Assembly: GCF_009690905.1 (NCBI RefSeq)
Contig: NZ_VOSW01000036.1
Coordinates: 23,262 to 87,261, forward strand
Length of the DNA: 64,000 nt
Reading direction: 5' to 3'
From: Paraburkholderia madseniana
GTDB taxonomy: Bacteria > Pseudomonadota > Gammaproteobacteria > Burkholderiales > Burkholderiaceae
Position numbers and translations under genes: made by a program
The notes under the pieces: generated by a model
The model's database searches: none
The model's input: the letters and a program-made list of their open reading frames with translations, nothing else
Told to the model about the DNA's origin: nothing
Shown: piece by piece, positions 9,234 through 18,721 of the stretch
Numbering within the stretch: the first letter of the stretch is position 1
How the letters are laid out: every line of letters begins with the position of its first letter

Positions 9234-10274
9234 CTACAGGGCCTTCATTTCCTGGGTGGTGACCACTCGCGAACCTACGAGGTAATACTGCGTTGGGCTC
9301 CGTGCAATGCTCGTGTACCAATTGCGATCATCCGGCGACAGGCGGGTTGCTTTCCACTCGCTGGCGTCTGTCGATCCAATGACGACAATGCCTTTGGAGC
9401 CCACGGCAACCCAGCGCTCGCCGTCCCAAATCACGTCAAGCAGATGCTCCAATCGTCCGCGTTCATACACTTTTCCCGCTTCCAGACGATCGTCAGTCTG
9501 GATGGTCTGGGGCGACTGATCGGGCGATACAAACCTCTCCTGGGTCCAGGTTTTCCCGCCGTCGTGCGAAACAAGAATGACGCCGTTCAGGCCGACCGCC
9601 ACACCGTTTTCGGCATCCCTGAACGCGACTGACATGAGGCTCATCTTCGTCGGGCTTTTGACCTCGTGCCATGAGGCACCATCATCGTTCGATACTCGAA
9701 TCCGGCCATATTCGCCCACCATCCAGCCACGCTCTCCGCGAAATGAGACGTCGTTCCATGCGATGTCCTCTTCGGGTCCGACCTGAGCCCAGGTGCTCCC
9801 GAAGTCGGTTGAATGGAGCACGCTTCCGCCCTCGCCCACGGCCCATGCCTGTCCGCCGGCCAGCGCCGTGACGCGCATCAGCTTGTTGGCGATCTTGTTG
9901 TGCGGGGCCTCGACACCACGCCACAGATTCCCGCCGTCATCGGTAACGATCACGGCCCCACCGTTGCCGACCGCAACAGCGTGTCGCCCATCCCACGCCG
10001 CCACATCCTGCAGCGAGACATCAACAGCGGATCGCTGAATTCCCCACGAGCGCCCGCTGTCTTCCGTGCGCGCGATCTTTCCGCCGCTGCCGACCACCCA
10101 CGCCCTCCCGTCCTGCTCCACGGCCAACCCATAGAAGCGATCACCGCGTTCGAACACCGGCCTTGCTAACGCAGCCCCCTGCGGCTGTGGCTTGATGAAA
10201 AGCCCGGCATACAGCAATCCACCGATGATGACCAGCGGCAACGCAGACGTTAAAAGATTGAATATGCGGTTCAC
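9234..10274 (-). CDS. YCF48-related beta-propeller protein
   Basis: About 346 residues from a GTG at 10274 (AGGA six bases upstream; an in-frame ATG at 10376 would add an improbable 34-residue hydrophilic leader). The N-terminus has one hydrophobic segment (near residues 8-22) that should anchor it in the membrane. After it come repeated blade motifs of the form ...TEDSGRSW, VTDDGGNLW, STDFGSTW, SNDDGASW and SHDGGKTW, typical of YCF48/photosystem-assembly-like and BNR-repeat folds. It likely acts at the periplasmic face as an assembly or adaptor protein for the RND permease encoded 44 bp downstream. Confidence 0.8.
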   Translation of the reverse strand: MNRIFNLLTSALPLVIIGGLLYAGLFIKPQPQGAALARPVFERGDRFYGLAVEQDGRAWVVGSGGKIARTEDSGRSWGIQRSAVDVSLQDVAAWDGRHAVAVGNGGAVIVTDDGGNLWRGVEAPHNKIANKLMRVTALAGGQAWAVGEGGSVLHSTDFGSTWAQVGPEEDIAWNDVSFRGERGWMVGEYGRIRVSNDDGASWHEVKSPTKMSLMSVAFRDAENGVAVGLNGVILVSHDGGKTWTQERFVSPDQSPQTIQTDDRLEAGKVYERGRLEHLLDVIWDGERWVAVGSKGIVVIGSTDASEWKATRLSPDDRNWYTSIARSPTQYYLVGSRVVTTQEMKAL

Positions 10275-10427
10275 GTTGATGTCCTGATACGTTGCGGCAA
10301 AAGCCGACGAACGCGGGCAGAAATGGATTTGGCGCGTGCGAGGCCCAGGTGCGAAAGCCGGACCCGACAAAGGCACCGGAAAGCGCGCGCCCGCGAACGC
10401 GCGAACCGGCGCCTTGGCTCAGCCGCG

Positions 10428-11699
10428 CTATTGCAATGCCTCCAGAGCTTCAGGCGTATATTGTCCCCACTTCGCGCCATAATCGACTACGCCCGGAGCG
10501 ATGAACTGGGTCTCGTGCTTCGCCTTGAAATCAATGAACTCCCCGCCAGCTGGGGTCATATACTTAATTCCGGTTGTCTGTCCGGTTAGCTGGTCGTAGC
10601 CGTATTCGATGTATCGCCAGAAATCGCCTTTCTTGTCGTACGTCTCGGCCATGTAGACAGCCGGAATCTTGGTGTCCACGTACATAATCTTCTTGCTGTA
10701 GGGATGCTCGGGAGGTGGGGTACCCTCGACGACCCACACCTCGCGCGGCGCATAGTTCATTTTCTGGTACCAGTAGGGCGCAGGCCCGCTCGAATCGATG
10801 ATTGGCCACTCTTCCAAGGTTCCCGCCTTGGCGGCATTTCGTGTCACTTTGTAGTCAACGGCGGCGAGAATCCAGCGCTTGCCGATCAGCTTGTTCTGCT
10901 TGTATTGAGATGGACGGGCGTTGTAGGCGTAGATGTCGTCATTCAGGAAATCCAGCCCGCCTACGGGGTCCATCCATGCGTTTCCGGTCAGTCTCCGGAT
11001 TCTGCGAGCGGATTTGATATACGCAAACTGATCCTCGAGCTTCGACGCGCTGACGTCATAGCGAACCGTGAAAGTACCCGTCCCTTTGATGTCCTGCGGC
11101 TCTACAGCGACAAGCATCGTTTTGGTCAGCACGTCTGGATCGCCCAGAACCGTTTTGCCTTCCCCCAGACGTCCCTTATTGATAAGCCGATCGAAGATAT
11201 AGTGTTGGGTCGCCTCGTAACCCGAACTGTTGACCGTCACGAAATAGACGTCCTTTTTAATATCTCTGGGATAGGGCGACCCATAGTAGAAGTTCCACAT
11301 CACCTTTTCCCCCGCGTCCGGATCCGACTCGGAGATATCGGGGAACGGCAGACCCGCAACCCAGCCGGTGACTTCCCTTGTCTTGGGATCGAACTTAACC
11401 TGGTCGGAATACTTCTTCGTGGATTCCACGTACTTTGGGTCAAACTCCGGCTCTTTTGACTTACCCAGCTTCATCTTGAGGCCGGTGTTGCGTATTTGCC
11501 ATTCAACCTTTTCCGTGAGCAGGCTGCCGATCGTATGCCCCATGAAGGTGTCGTTCTTGATCTGGTCGAGGTTGGCTTTGCTGATCACGGTTCCGTCAGA
11601 AAGCTCCGCCGCCAGTGCGGAAGCACTCGTCGCGATCAAGCATGCAGCCACCAGCGTCTTAAGACGGTACGCCACGCCTGGCTTGAATTGAGTTTGCAT
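10428..11699 (-). CDS. DUF1329 outer-membrane-associated (LolA/LolB-like) protein
   Basis: 423 residues with a clear Sec signal peptide (basic start, hydrophobic LVAACLIATSASALA, cleavage before AELSDG). The rest matches the DUF1329 family, periplasmic or outer-membrane-associated beta-rich proteins with a LolA-like fold, which co-occur with DUF1302 proteins in Pseudomonas and Burkholderia hydrophobic-compound clusters. The second ATG at 11699 has GGAG eight bases upstream, whereas the ATG at 11705 would lie too close. It is 24 bp downstream of the DUF1302 gene. Confidence 0.8.
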   Translation of the reverse strand: MQTQFKPGVAYRLKTLVAACLIATSASALAAELSDGTVISKANLDQIKNDTFMGHTIGSLLTEKVEWQIRNTGLKMKLGKSKEPEFDPKYVESTKKYSDQVKFDPKTREVTGWVAGLPFPDISESDPDAGEKVMWNFYYGSPYPRDIKKDVYFVTVNSSGYEATQHYIFDRLINKGRLGEGKTVLGDPDVLTKTMLVAVEPQDIKGTGTFTVRYDVSASKLEDQFAYIKSARRIRRLTGNAWMDPVGGLDFLNDDIYAYNARPSQYKQNKLIGKRWILAAVDYKVTRNAAKAGTLEEWPIIDSSGPAPYWYQKMNYAPREVWVVEGTPPPEHPYSKKIMYVDTKIPAVYMAETYDKKGDFWRYIEYGYDQLTGQTTGIKYMTPAGGEFIDFKAKHETQFIAPGVVDYGAKWGQYTPEALEALQ

Positions 11700-11723
11700 A
11701 ATCATGTCTCCGATTGCCTCTGG

Positions 11724-13334
11724 TTAAAACTGATACGTTGCGCGCAGCAGCAACTGGTCGTGGTTGCCGAAGCCCGCCAGTCCATAGGTGCTCTGTCCTA
11801 ATTGCGCTGGGCTGGTACGCGCATGCCGCGGCAGGAAGATGTCCGCTTCGGCCAGGAATCGCCAGTGATTGCCGACCGTATAGGTGATGCTGGGGATAAC
11901 GAATCCATCGCCGGTGCTGATGTCTACTCCTCCCGCCAAACTTGGGTTCAAGCGGCTATTCATGTAGTTGAGCGTGAGGAACGCCGTCAAGATCGTGTCG
12001 TGCCTCTTGGCTGGCGCGCTCCAACCGACCTGGGCGACGATGTCGTCGCTGGATTTGAAGTTCTGAATCCACTGGTCGAACAACTGGATCGAGAGAAGCG
12101 ACGCAGCATTCGTTCCGAGCAAGCGTTCGAGACTCAGCTCCTTGTCCAGACGAAGCGTCGTTAAAATGACGTTCTTTCTGATCACGGGCCCGGTGCCCTG
12201 CGTGCCGTTGGGCAGCCCCGTGCCGGTATTGAAATACCGATTCGGCTGGTAGGCGATCTCCGCGTTGACAATGGTGTCGATGACCGGGATCTGGCCACTC
12301 ACGCTTGCATCATAAACATTGATCTTCGGGAAGAAGAAATCCCCGAGCAGGCCGGACGGCGACTTGCCGATCGGGTTGGCCGCCGGGTTCAGGACAGGGT
12401 CGGGCGTAAACGTGTTGAGATACGAAAACGCATAGTTCACCGGGCCCGCGATCCCTGTCCATCTGGCGCCCCCTGTCGGAGAACTGGCTTTGCCATAAGG
12501 GTGGTCATAGTCGTAGCGGACTATGCCGGAGAGAAAGTCGACGCCCTGGAATGGCTGTACGCTCCAACGCCCACCGTAGATATCGTACGTATTACCAATA
12601 TCCCGCTTGCGATCCAGCCCCGGGCGAATCACCAACTGCAGTGTTCCGCCAGCCTCAGGCACGGCGATCTTTGCGTTGGCCATGATCAAGGGCTTGCGGA
12701 CCTCGTCACTCTCCGGCTCGACAAAGGAGCGCCACCGGTAGTCGTACCCTTGAATCAGGTCGGTCGGGTGAAAGAAGTCCGTCTCGCCCCAGACGATTTG
12801 CTGCTTGCCCAAACGGAGATGGACTCGATCTCCGACATCAGCATCGACATAGAACTCTCTAAGCTCGGTTTGATTGTATTGTGACAACAGACTGCTTCCC
12901 GGTCCTCCCGGCGTATTCTGGCGCGCAAGGTTCTGCAGATCCTTTTGATACGTGGTCAGGACTTCCCGGTCAGCCCTGCCCACCGCCGTCCAGGTGAGCG
13001 GACCGGTTTTCAGTTTTGCATCGAGTTCGAGCGACCCTCGAAGCATCTGAAGCGTCCCGGCGTCATTCCTTGACGTCTCCGGATGATTCTGGAGGTTCAT
13101 CGACGCCCACGTACGGACGAATCCGCCAAGCGTGAGGTAGTTGTCCGTCAACCCGATTAGCCCACTCAACCCGGAACGTTGTTCACCGGGGGGAGGTGGT
13201 TCGTCGGCTGCGTACGCCCCGGCGGGCGAACCCAGTGCGATCAGCAGCGCTGGAAGCGCCGCGAGAACCGACACTCGACTCGGCTTTTTACGCCAGCGCG
13301 ACATGCCGTCGTCCTTGAAAATTGAATACTTCAT
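11724..13334 (-). CDS. DUF1302 outer-membrane beta-barrel protein
   Basis: 536 residues with a signal peptide (VSVLAALPALLIALGSPAGAYA, cleaved before ADEPPPPG) and many alternating amphipathic strands, ending in an aromatic residue (LLLRATYQF), the usual C-terminal signature of outer-membrane beta-barrels. Matches the DUF1302 family: blocks such as LRLGKQQIVWGETDFFHPTDLI and DYDYRWRSFVEPESDE-like residues near 180-215. It starts the four-gene envelope unit and has GGAGA upstream of the ATG at 13334. It is a likely pore or binding channel for a hydrophobic substrate. Confidence 0.82.
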   Translation of the reverse strand: MKYSIFKDDGMSRWRKKPSRVSVLAALPALLIALGSPAGAYAADEPPPPGEQRSGLSGLIGLTDNYLTLGGFVRTWASMNLQNHPETSRNDAGTLQMLRGSLELDAKLKTGPLTWTAVGRADREVLTTYQKDLQNLARQNTPGGPGSSLLSQYNQTELREFYVDADVGDRVHLRLGKQQIVWGETDFFHPTDLIQGYDYRWRSFVEPESDEVRKPLIMANAKIAVPEAGGTLQLVIRPGLDRKRDIGNTYDIYGGRWSVQPFQGVDFLSGIVRYDYDHPYGKASSPTGGARWTGIAGPVNYAFSYLNTFTPDPVLNPAANPIGKSPSGLLGDFFFPKINVYDASVSGQIPVIDTIVNAEIAYQPNRYFNTGTGLPNGTQGTGPVIRKNVILTTLRLDKELSLERLLGTNAASLLSIQLFDQWIQNFKSSDDIVAQVGWSAPAKRHDTILTAFLTLNYMNSRLNPSLAGGVDISTGDGFVIPSITYTVGNHWRFLAEADIFLPRHARTSPAQLGQSTYGLAGFGNHDQLLLRATYQF

Positions 13335-13492
13335 GCCTGCCGTCTCCTATCGATTTGGGTTTTTTTATTACACACGTATGCAGTACGAATTACTTACACC
13401 TGGCTCACTCTCGTTGAAGCGTTCCTCCCGAATCAACCCTCATGTACCGCAACCGCTCGACAGGTAGTCCATGACGGGACCGACATGATTGC

Positions 13493-14287
13493 TCAACGCC
13501 CATGGAATGAGGGCTTGCGCCGCTCAAACATCGCCGCCACGCCCTCCCGGGCGTCCTGCGTGCCCGATATGCGCGCCAAAGTAAGAGCCTCATCCTCAAG
13601 ACGTTCCTCGAGTTGCGCATGGCCAGCCTTTAGAAAAAGCCGCTTGATCTCACCGTAGGCCAGGGTCGGGCCGGCTGCCAGCTCCGACGCCAGGCCGCGT
13701 GCGAGTTCCGCCAGCTGTGTGTCCGGCACCACCCGGTCTACCAGACCTGTGGCCAAAGCCTCAGTGCTGCCAAGCGCTTCTCCCATCAGGACAAAGCGAC
13801 GGGCGCGAGCGGCTCCCATACGGAATGTCAACGTGACAGTGGAGCCGCTGTCGCACGAAAAACCGATCCGGGAAAAGGCCGAGCCAAAGCGCGCGGACTC
13901 GGCCGACACCACCATGTCGCAGCCGGCAATCATGGCGACTGCGCCGCCCATCGCCCAGCCCTGCACTTCGGCGACGATCGGAACCGGCAGTTGCCACGCC
14001 CGCGACAGTCCCATGTGCAGGTCGCTGGTCAACCGCCGAACCAGAGCAGGAAGTTGATCGCGTGCGGGATGGAAAGTCTTGAGGTCTCCCCCGAAGCTGA
14101 AATTTTCGCCCTCCGCACGCAACAGCACGGCGCGCAAGCCCACCGTGTCCCACAGTTCGAGAAAAACTTCCTTGAACTCGCGGGTGAAATCGGCGTCGAT
14201 CGGATTGCCGCGCGACGGCTGCGTCATGGTCACCGTTGCGAGACCGGCATCGATCTCGAGGCGAAGCGACGAATAGTTCGTTGACAT
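13493..14287 (-). CDS. Enoyl-CoA hydratase/isomerase (crotonase family)
   Basis: 264 residues, a standard single-domain crotonase. The CoA-binding oxyanion loop reads ENFSFGGDLK near residue 65 and the second backbone-amide region reads QGWAMGGAVAM near residue 110. The residue usually supplied by Glu in hydratases falls in ...SRIGFSCDSGST, so hydratase chemistry is not guaranteed and isomerase or hydrolase activity is possible. It is the last gene of the unit headed by the AliB-like dehydrogenase, so it could hydrate a cyclohexene-carboxyl-CoA intermediate (the BadK step), but I cannot establish this from the sequence. Confidence 0.75.
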   Translation of the reverse strand: MSTNYSSLRLEIDAGLATVTMTQPSRGNPIDADFTREFKEVFLELWDTVGLRAVLLRAEGENFSFGGDLKTFHPARDQLPALVRRLTSDLHMGLSRAWQLPVPIVAEVQGWAMGGAVAMIAGCDMVVSAESARFGSAFSRIGFSCDSGSTVTLTFRMGAARARRFVLMGEALGSTEALATGLVDRVVPDTQLAELARGLASELAAGPTLAYGEIKRLFLKAGHAQLEERLEDEALTLARISGTQDAREGVAAMFERRKPSFHGR

Positions 14288-14311
14288 AGGACTGTCTCTC
14301 TGGCCAATCTG

Positions 14312-15961
14312 TCAGCTCTGATCGCTGGCGCAGGCGATCGCCCGTTCGCGCAGCCTGAACTTCTGTACCTTTCCGCTTCCGGTTTTCGGCAACTCCTCGC
14401 AGATCACGATTCGCTCGGGCCAATACTGTTTGGCGGTCTTCGACGCCCCCATGTACTGCGCCATGGCATCGGTGTCGAAGGTCCATCTCGGCTTGAGGAC
14501 GATGAACGCACAGGCGCGCTCGCCGAGTCGCTCGTCCGGATAACCCACGATCGCTATCTCAGCAATGGCAGGGTGACGCAGCAGCAGCGATTCGATTTCG
14601 AACACTGGTATGTTCTCGCCACCACGAATGATGATGTCCTTGCTCCGCCCGTTGATCCGGATGTAGCCCTCGTCGTTCAACAGATAGGCGCGGTCTCCTG
14701 TGTCGAACCAGCCTTCGGCGTCGAGGGCATTAAGCTCGGGACGCTTCAGATAGCCAACGAAGAGCGAACTGCCGCGGAACAGCAGGCGGCCAGTGGTGCC
14801 CAGCGGCACCGGCCTTCCCTCTTCGTCAACCACCCTCACTTCGTTGCCTCGCGCTGCCCGGCCATCGGCCACGGCAGACAACTCTCGCGCACGCTCAACC
14901 TGTGTCAGCGTTCCGGCCACCGTTTCCGTCATGCCCCAGATCGAGCACACGGTCAGGTTCATGCACGTAGCCGCGCGCTCGACCAGCACTGCGGGCACCG
15001 GTGCGCCAGCGCAGCCGAGCAGCCGGAAACTGGGTGCGCCAGGGTCACCCGCTTCCACGGCATTGAGCAGATCAGCGAGGAATGGCGTGGCGGCGGCGCT
15101 GAAGCTCACCTTTTCGCTGCGCATCAGTTCGAGCGCGACGCGCGGCTCCCACTCGTCCATCAGAACGGTCGTTGCGCCAAGCATCAGCGGCATCATCGTC
15201 TGATACGCATAGCCAAGCAGATGGCCGACGGGCGAAATGGTCAGCACCACGTCGTCAGAGCTCAGGTGCAGGTCTTCGATCGACGTGAACAGCGTCGACA
15301 GCAACGTGTTGGACGTGTGCATCACGCCCTTGGGGGCGCCGGTGGTCCCCGAACTGAACATCAGGAGTGACACGTCATCCGGCTGCAACCTGGCCGCAGC
15401 GGCGCTCAGAGAAACGGGAGCCTGCATGTCCGGATTCAGCAGCACACGATCAAAACCGTCTGCGCCGTCATCTCCCACAACCACAAGCCGTTTCAGCTTC
15501 GTCAACTGAGGCAGCAGGCCGCGCGCCATAGCGGCATGATCATGGCCCCGGTAACGGGACGGAACGACCAGAACCTTCGCCTCGCAAAAGTCAAGCATGT
15601 AGGCCAGTTCGCGCTCACGCAGGATGGGCATCAATGGATTCACGACCGCCCCGATGCGCGAGGCCGCTAATGACGTCACTACGAACTGCCAGACATTGGG
15701 CAGTTGAATCGATACAACGTCCCCGCGTCCGACGCCGAGCGCGCTCAACGAAGCGGACGCCGTGGCGACGAGCCGGTCGAGCTCCCGGTAGCTGATGCGG
15801 CGCGCAGCCTCGTTACCCCGGGTATGAGCCACAAGCGCTGTCTTGTCCGGCGAACGCTCGAGCACCTGGTCAAAACAGGCGTTAATGGTCTTGTCGCGCC
15901 ACCATCCCTGAGCGCGCAGGGTGTTGGCCCGTGCCGGGCTCAGTGCGATTTCAAACGGCAT
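14312..15961 (-). CDS. aliA: Cyclohexanecarboxylate-CoA ligase-like AMP-forming ligase
   Basis: 549 residues from the ATG at 15961 (AGAGAGATC upstream; a longer open frame back to 16222 overlaps the MaoC gene and is not credible). Family motifs are SLLMFSSGTTGAPKGVMH (P-loop-like), YLKRPELN, GWFDTGDRAYL and the C-terminal PKTGSGKVQKFRLRE lysine motif. The N-terminal pattern WWRDKTINACFD...SPDKTALV and NPLMPILRERELAYML resembles AliA of the Rhodopseudomonas palustris alicyclic-acid pathway. Predicted reaction: cyclohexanecarboxylate or a related acid plus ATP and CoA to the CoA ester. Context with an AliB-like dehydrogenase in the same unit supports this. Confidence 0.72.
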   Translation of the reverse strand: MPFEIALSPARANTLRAQGWWRDKTINACFDQVLERSPDKTALVAHTRGNEAARRISYRELDRLVATASASLSALGVGRGDVVSIQLPNVWQFVVTSLAASRIGAVVNPLMPILRERELAYMLDFCEAKVLVVPSRYRGHDHAAMARGLLPQLTKLKRLVVVGDDGADGFDRVLLNPDMQAPVSLSAAAARLQPDDVSLLMFSSGTTGAPKGVMHTSNTLLSTLFTSIEDLHLSSDDVVLTISPVGHLLGYAYQTMMPLMLGATTVLMDEWEPRVALELMRSEKVSFSAAATPFLADLLNAVEAGDPGAPSFRLLGCAGAPVPAVLVERAATCMNLTVCSIWGMTETVAGTLTQVERARELSAVADGRAARGNEVRVVDEEGRPVPLGTTGRLLFRGSSLFVGYLKRPELNALDAEGWFDTGDRAYLLNDEGYIRINGRSKDIIIRGGENIPVFEIESLLLRHPAIAEIAIVGYPDERLGERACAFIVLKPRWTFDTDAMAQYMGASKTAKQYWPERIVICEELPKTGSGKVQKFRLRERAIACASDQS

Positions 15962-16032
15962 GAGATCTCTCTGTGTTGTTCGGAAAAGTTCAGCGCTTCC
16001 AGCGCTGCTCTCTTGGCCACTTCGGCGAACGG

Positions 16033-16500
16033 TCAGCGGCTGCATGGGCGGCACCAGAACATCGCTCGCCCGTGTACGGACAGCACGACCTCCCCGTCCT
16101 GATTCACCGCCTGCTGCAACAAACGTACGACGCCACGATCGGGCTTGCTGCGTGAACGGTTGGTCTCCAGCACTTCGACGCGCACGGACAGACGGTCTCC
16201 TGGTCGAACAGGCTTGAGCCACCGCAGCTCATCCAGGCCGGGCGACGCCATTGCCGAGCAGGGCGAAAGGAAGTGCGCGCACATCAGACGCGTCACGACT
16301 GCACCCGTCATCCAGCCGCTGGCGATCAACCCGCCGTAGGGCGATTGCATCGCCGCGACCGGATCAACATGGAAAGGCTGCGGATCGTAGCGTCGCGCGA
16401 ATTCGACGATCTCGTCTTCGGAGACCAGATGTTCACCGAACACCGCCGTTTCGCCGACGGCGAAGTCGTCAAACCATCGCTCTTTCCAGGGAATTGGCAT
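16033..16500 (-). CDS. MaoC-family hydratase (R-specific hotdog)
   Basis: 155 residues from the ATG at 16500, preceded by GAGGA; a longer frame to 16779 only overlaps the SDR gene. The fold pattern is a single hotdog with the hydratase-2 motif FARRYDPQPFHVD near residue 30 (Asp and His of the MaoC active site) and YGGLIASGWM after it. Predicted to hydrate an enoyl-CoA. It starts 7 bp after the SDR stop and belongs to the aliB-like operon. Confidence 0.78.
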   Translation of the reverse strand: MPIPWKERWFDDFAVGETAVFGEHLVSEDEIVEFARRYDPQPFHVDPVAAMQSPYGGLIASGWMTGAVVTRLMCAHFLSPCSAMASPGLDELRWLKPVRPGDRLSVRVEVLETNRSRSKPDRGVVRLLQQAVNQDGEVVLSVHGRAMFWCRPCSR

Positions 16501-16507
16501 CGCGTCC

Positions 16508-17362
16508 TCAACTGCGCGTGGGCAAAGCACGATGAAAGCCGTCAAACGGCGGTACCCGCGATTCGGTGGCCAGCGTTCCGGTCTGACGCGCATTCGGACT
16601 GCCGCCGTCAACGCGAATGTATGTGCCGGTGATGTACGACGCGGCTGGCGACAGGAGATAGACGATCGCCGATGAAACCTCCGCTTCGTTGCCGAAGCGC
16701 TGCAGGGGCACCCCGCTCGCAACCTTGCGTATCTCCTCAAAAGCTTCGGGTGTATAGGTGTCAAACCCGCTCGAAGCAATGCCGCCTGGCGCTACGACGT
16801 TCACCCTCACGCCCGATCCGGCCCACTCGGACGCAGCCGACTGGCTGAGCGTGAGCATGCCGCCGCGCGCCGCGCCCGAATGCGCAAAGTTCGGCCAGCC
16901 ATTCCAGATATCAGCGATGATGTTGACGATCGAGCCGCCGTGGACTTCCATCCAGCGCGTATAGACCTCGCGCATGAAGATGAAGCCTCCGGTCAGGTTA
17001 TTGCGCACGACCGCCTCGAATCCTTTCGTCGAAATGCTCTTGAGCGCGGCACGGTATTGGCCGCCCGCATTGTTGACGAGCCCGTCGATACGGCCGTGTT
17101 GCGCGAGCACTGCATCGATCGTGGCCTGCACCTGCGCCTCCTCGCGGATATCGCAGATGTGCGTGCTCGCCTTGCCACCGTCCTGCTCGATTTCAGCCTT
17201 CACGACCTCGAGCTTCTCTGCCGTGCGGCCAACAATGGCGACGTCTGCGCCAAGCGCGGCGAGTTCATGCGCGGCACAGCGGCCGATGCCACTGCCGCCG
17301 CCCGTCACGATGACGCATCGGTCTTCGAACAGGCCATGGCGGAACGCGGACCGATAACTCAC
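16508..17362 (-). CDS. Short-chain dehydrogenase/reductase (enoyl-CoA reductase-like)
   Basis: About 284 residues. The GTG at 17362 is favoured by an AGGAGG five bases upstream over another GTG six bases earlier. It has the NAD(P) motif TGGGSGIG, the NNAG motif (VNNAGGQ), the catalytic-region pattern HSGAARGG in place of the canonical YxxxK, and VDGG near the end. Loss of the YxxxK Tyr/Lys and the overall sequence resemble peroxisomal trans-2-enoyl-CoA reductase and 2,4-dienoyl-CoA reductase subfamilies, which reduce C=C bonds rather than ketones. It probably adjusts unsaturation in acyl-CoA intermediates of the aliA/aliB unit. Confidence 0.72.
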   Translation of the reverse strand: MSYRSAFRHGLFEDRCVIVTGGGSGIGRCAAHELAALGADVAIVGRTAEKLEVVKAEIEQDGGKASTHICDIREEAQVQATIDAVLAQHGRIDGLVNNAGGQYRAALKSISTKGFEAVVRNNLTGGFIFMREVYTRWMEVHGGSIVNIIADIWNGWPNFAHSGAARGGMLTLSQSAASEWAGSGVRVNVVAPGGIASSGFDTYTPEAFEEIRKVASGVPLQRFGNEAEVSSAIVYLLSPAASYITGTYIRVDGGSPNARQTGTLATESRVPPFDGFHRALPTRS

Positions 17363-17395
17363 AGACACCTCCTGGTTATCCTCATGATTTCGCTC

Positions 17396-18547
17396 TCATG
17401 CATACTGCACGGCGGCACGGCCAATGCGTTCGCGCGCGATGATCAGTTTCATGACACCGGCCGTGCCGTCCCCGATCTCCAGGCCCATTACATCGCGCAT
17501 GCGCTGCTGGTGCGGCAGGTCTTTTGACCAGCCGTAGTGGCCGAACGTCAGCAGGCATTGATGAATGACATCGAAGGCGGTTCTCGGTCCCATCCATTTG
17601 ACCATTGCAGCTTCGGCTGTATGCGGCAGCCCCGCGTCACGTAGCGACAACGCGTGGTACGAGAGCTGCCGGATGGCTGCGATTGAGGAATCCCCTTCGA
17701 CCAGCGGGAAACTCACGCCCTGGAACTGCCCGATTGGCCGGCCGAACGCCTCCCGCTCCTTTGCGTAGCACCACGCTTCGTCAAGCGATGCCTGGGCGGC
17801 GCCAACGCACTGCAGCGCAATCAGCGCGCGGCTGTAGTCGAAGCCCTGCATGACCTGGGTAAAGCCTCGCCCCTCCTCGCCTAGCCGGTGGTCGAGCGGT
17901 ACGCGCACGTCATCGAAAAACACCGAGCCGCGTCCGGTGATGTGGCTTCCTACATCGTCGAAGCGGGTACGCTGCACCCCGGGTGAGTCGGCCGGAATGA
18001 AGAGCGCCGTGATGCCACGCGCACCTTCCTCCGGCCGGCCGGTGCGTGCAAAGACCAGGAAAGCGTCGGCGCAGTCGGCAAAGGTGATAGACGTCTTCTC
18101 GCCGTTCACCACGTAATGGTTGCCGTCAATCCGGGCACGCAATTGCAGATTGGCTGCATCCGACCCGCCGCGCGGTTCCGTCACGCAGATGCCGACGATG
18201 ACCTCGCCGCGCGCCATGCGGGGCACCCATGCGTCTGTGAGGGCCGCATTCGCATTGCGCAGGATGATCGCAGCGAGCAGTGAAATCGCGACGGACACAC
18301 CGCCGATATTGAAATCGCCGTACGCGACTTCTTCTGCGATCAGGCCCGTCGTCACGCCATCCATCCCCAGGCCGCCGAAGGATTCGGGAATGTCTGTTCC
18401 CAGCAGGCCCAATGCACCCATCTCGCGGATCAGGACCCGGTCAAGCACCCTCTGCTTTTCCCGCTTCTGGTAGTCAGGGAGTAACCGCTCGCGTGAAAAT
18501 CTTCGCGCGGTCTCCTGAAGCGCTTTCTGGTCTTCGGTCAGGACCAT
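17396..18547 (-). CDS. aliB: Cyclohexanecarboxyl-CoA dehydrogenase-like acyl-CoA dehydrogenase
   Basis: 383 residues with the acyl-CoA dehydrogenase fold: ICVTEPRGGSDAANLQ (FAD/substrate loop) near residue 125, FFDDVRVP near 215, RDVMGLEIGDGTAGVMK near 355. The sequence, including DYQKREK, AEEVAYGDFN and HQCLLTFGHYGW, resembles AliB, which oxidises cyclohexanecarboxyl-CoA to cyclohex-1-ene-1-carboxyl-CoA with ETF as acceptor. It is the first gene of a unit that also encodes an AliA-like ligase, and a shared operator-like palindrome lies 49 bp upstream. Electrons could go to the etfBA products encoded at 45684-47391. Confidence 0.75.
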   Translation of the reverse strand: MVLTEDQKALQETARRFSRERLLPDYQKREKQRVLDRVLIREMGALGLLGTDIPESFGGLGMDGVTTGLIAEEVAYGDFNIGGVSVAISLLAAIILRNANAALTDAWVPRMARGEVIVGICVTEPRGGSDAANLQLRARIDGNHYVVNGEKTSITFADCADAFLVFARTGRPEEGARGITALFIPADSPGVQRTRFDDVGSHITGRGSVFFDDVRVPLDHRLGEEGRGFTQVMQGFDYSRALIALQCVGAAQASLDEAWCYAKEREAFGRPIGQFQGVSFPLVEGDSSIAAIRQLSYHALSLRDAGLPHTAEAAMVKWMGPRTAFDVIHQCLLTFGHYGWSKDLPHQQRMRDVMGLEIGDGTAGVMKLIIARERIGRAAVQYA

Positions 18548-18595
18548 CTATTCAATCTCCTGGGTTATGCCGGGTTGGCGCCATCTGCATAACTA

Positions 18596-18609
18596 GTACA
18601 GTAGTGTAC
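18596..18609. promoter_or_regulatory. Operator-like palindrome upstream of the aliB-like operon (site A)
   Basis: The sequence GTACAGTAGTGTAC has perfect GTACA/TGTAC arms and lies 49 bp upstream of the aliB-like start codon. It is one of four related sites (also near 27082, 28197 and 45593), each in the promoter of a catabolic or ETF unit. A repressor-binding site is the simplest reading. Confidence 0.6.
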
Positions 18610-18721
18610 CGTACTGTAGCTATCTATAAGTGTTTGCACTACCTCGGAAGACATATTCATCGTGGTCTGCCAGATTGCCGTGTTCTTGGGCGAGTTTGAA
18701 TCGGCAAATGCAGTGCAGGGG

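Noticed and set aside
13340..13400. A fifth copy of the GTACRCTAGTGTAC-type operator upstream of the DUF1302 gene
   Set aside because: Only scattered GTAC and GTGTGTAA similarity in the wrong spacing; not supportable.
16508..16779. N-terminal extension of the MaoC gene back to 16779
   Set aside because: It overlaps the SDR coding region, and the ATG at 16500 has a proper ribosome-binding site.
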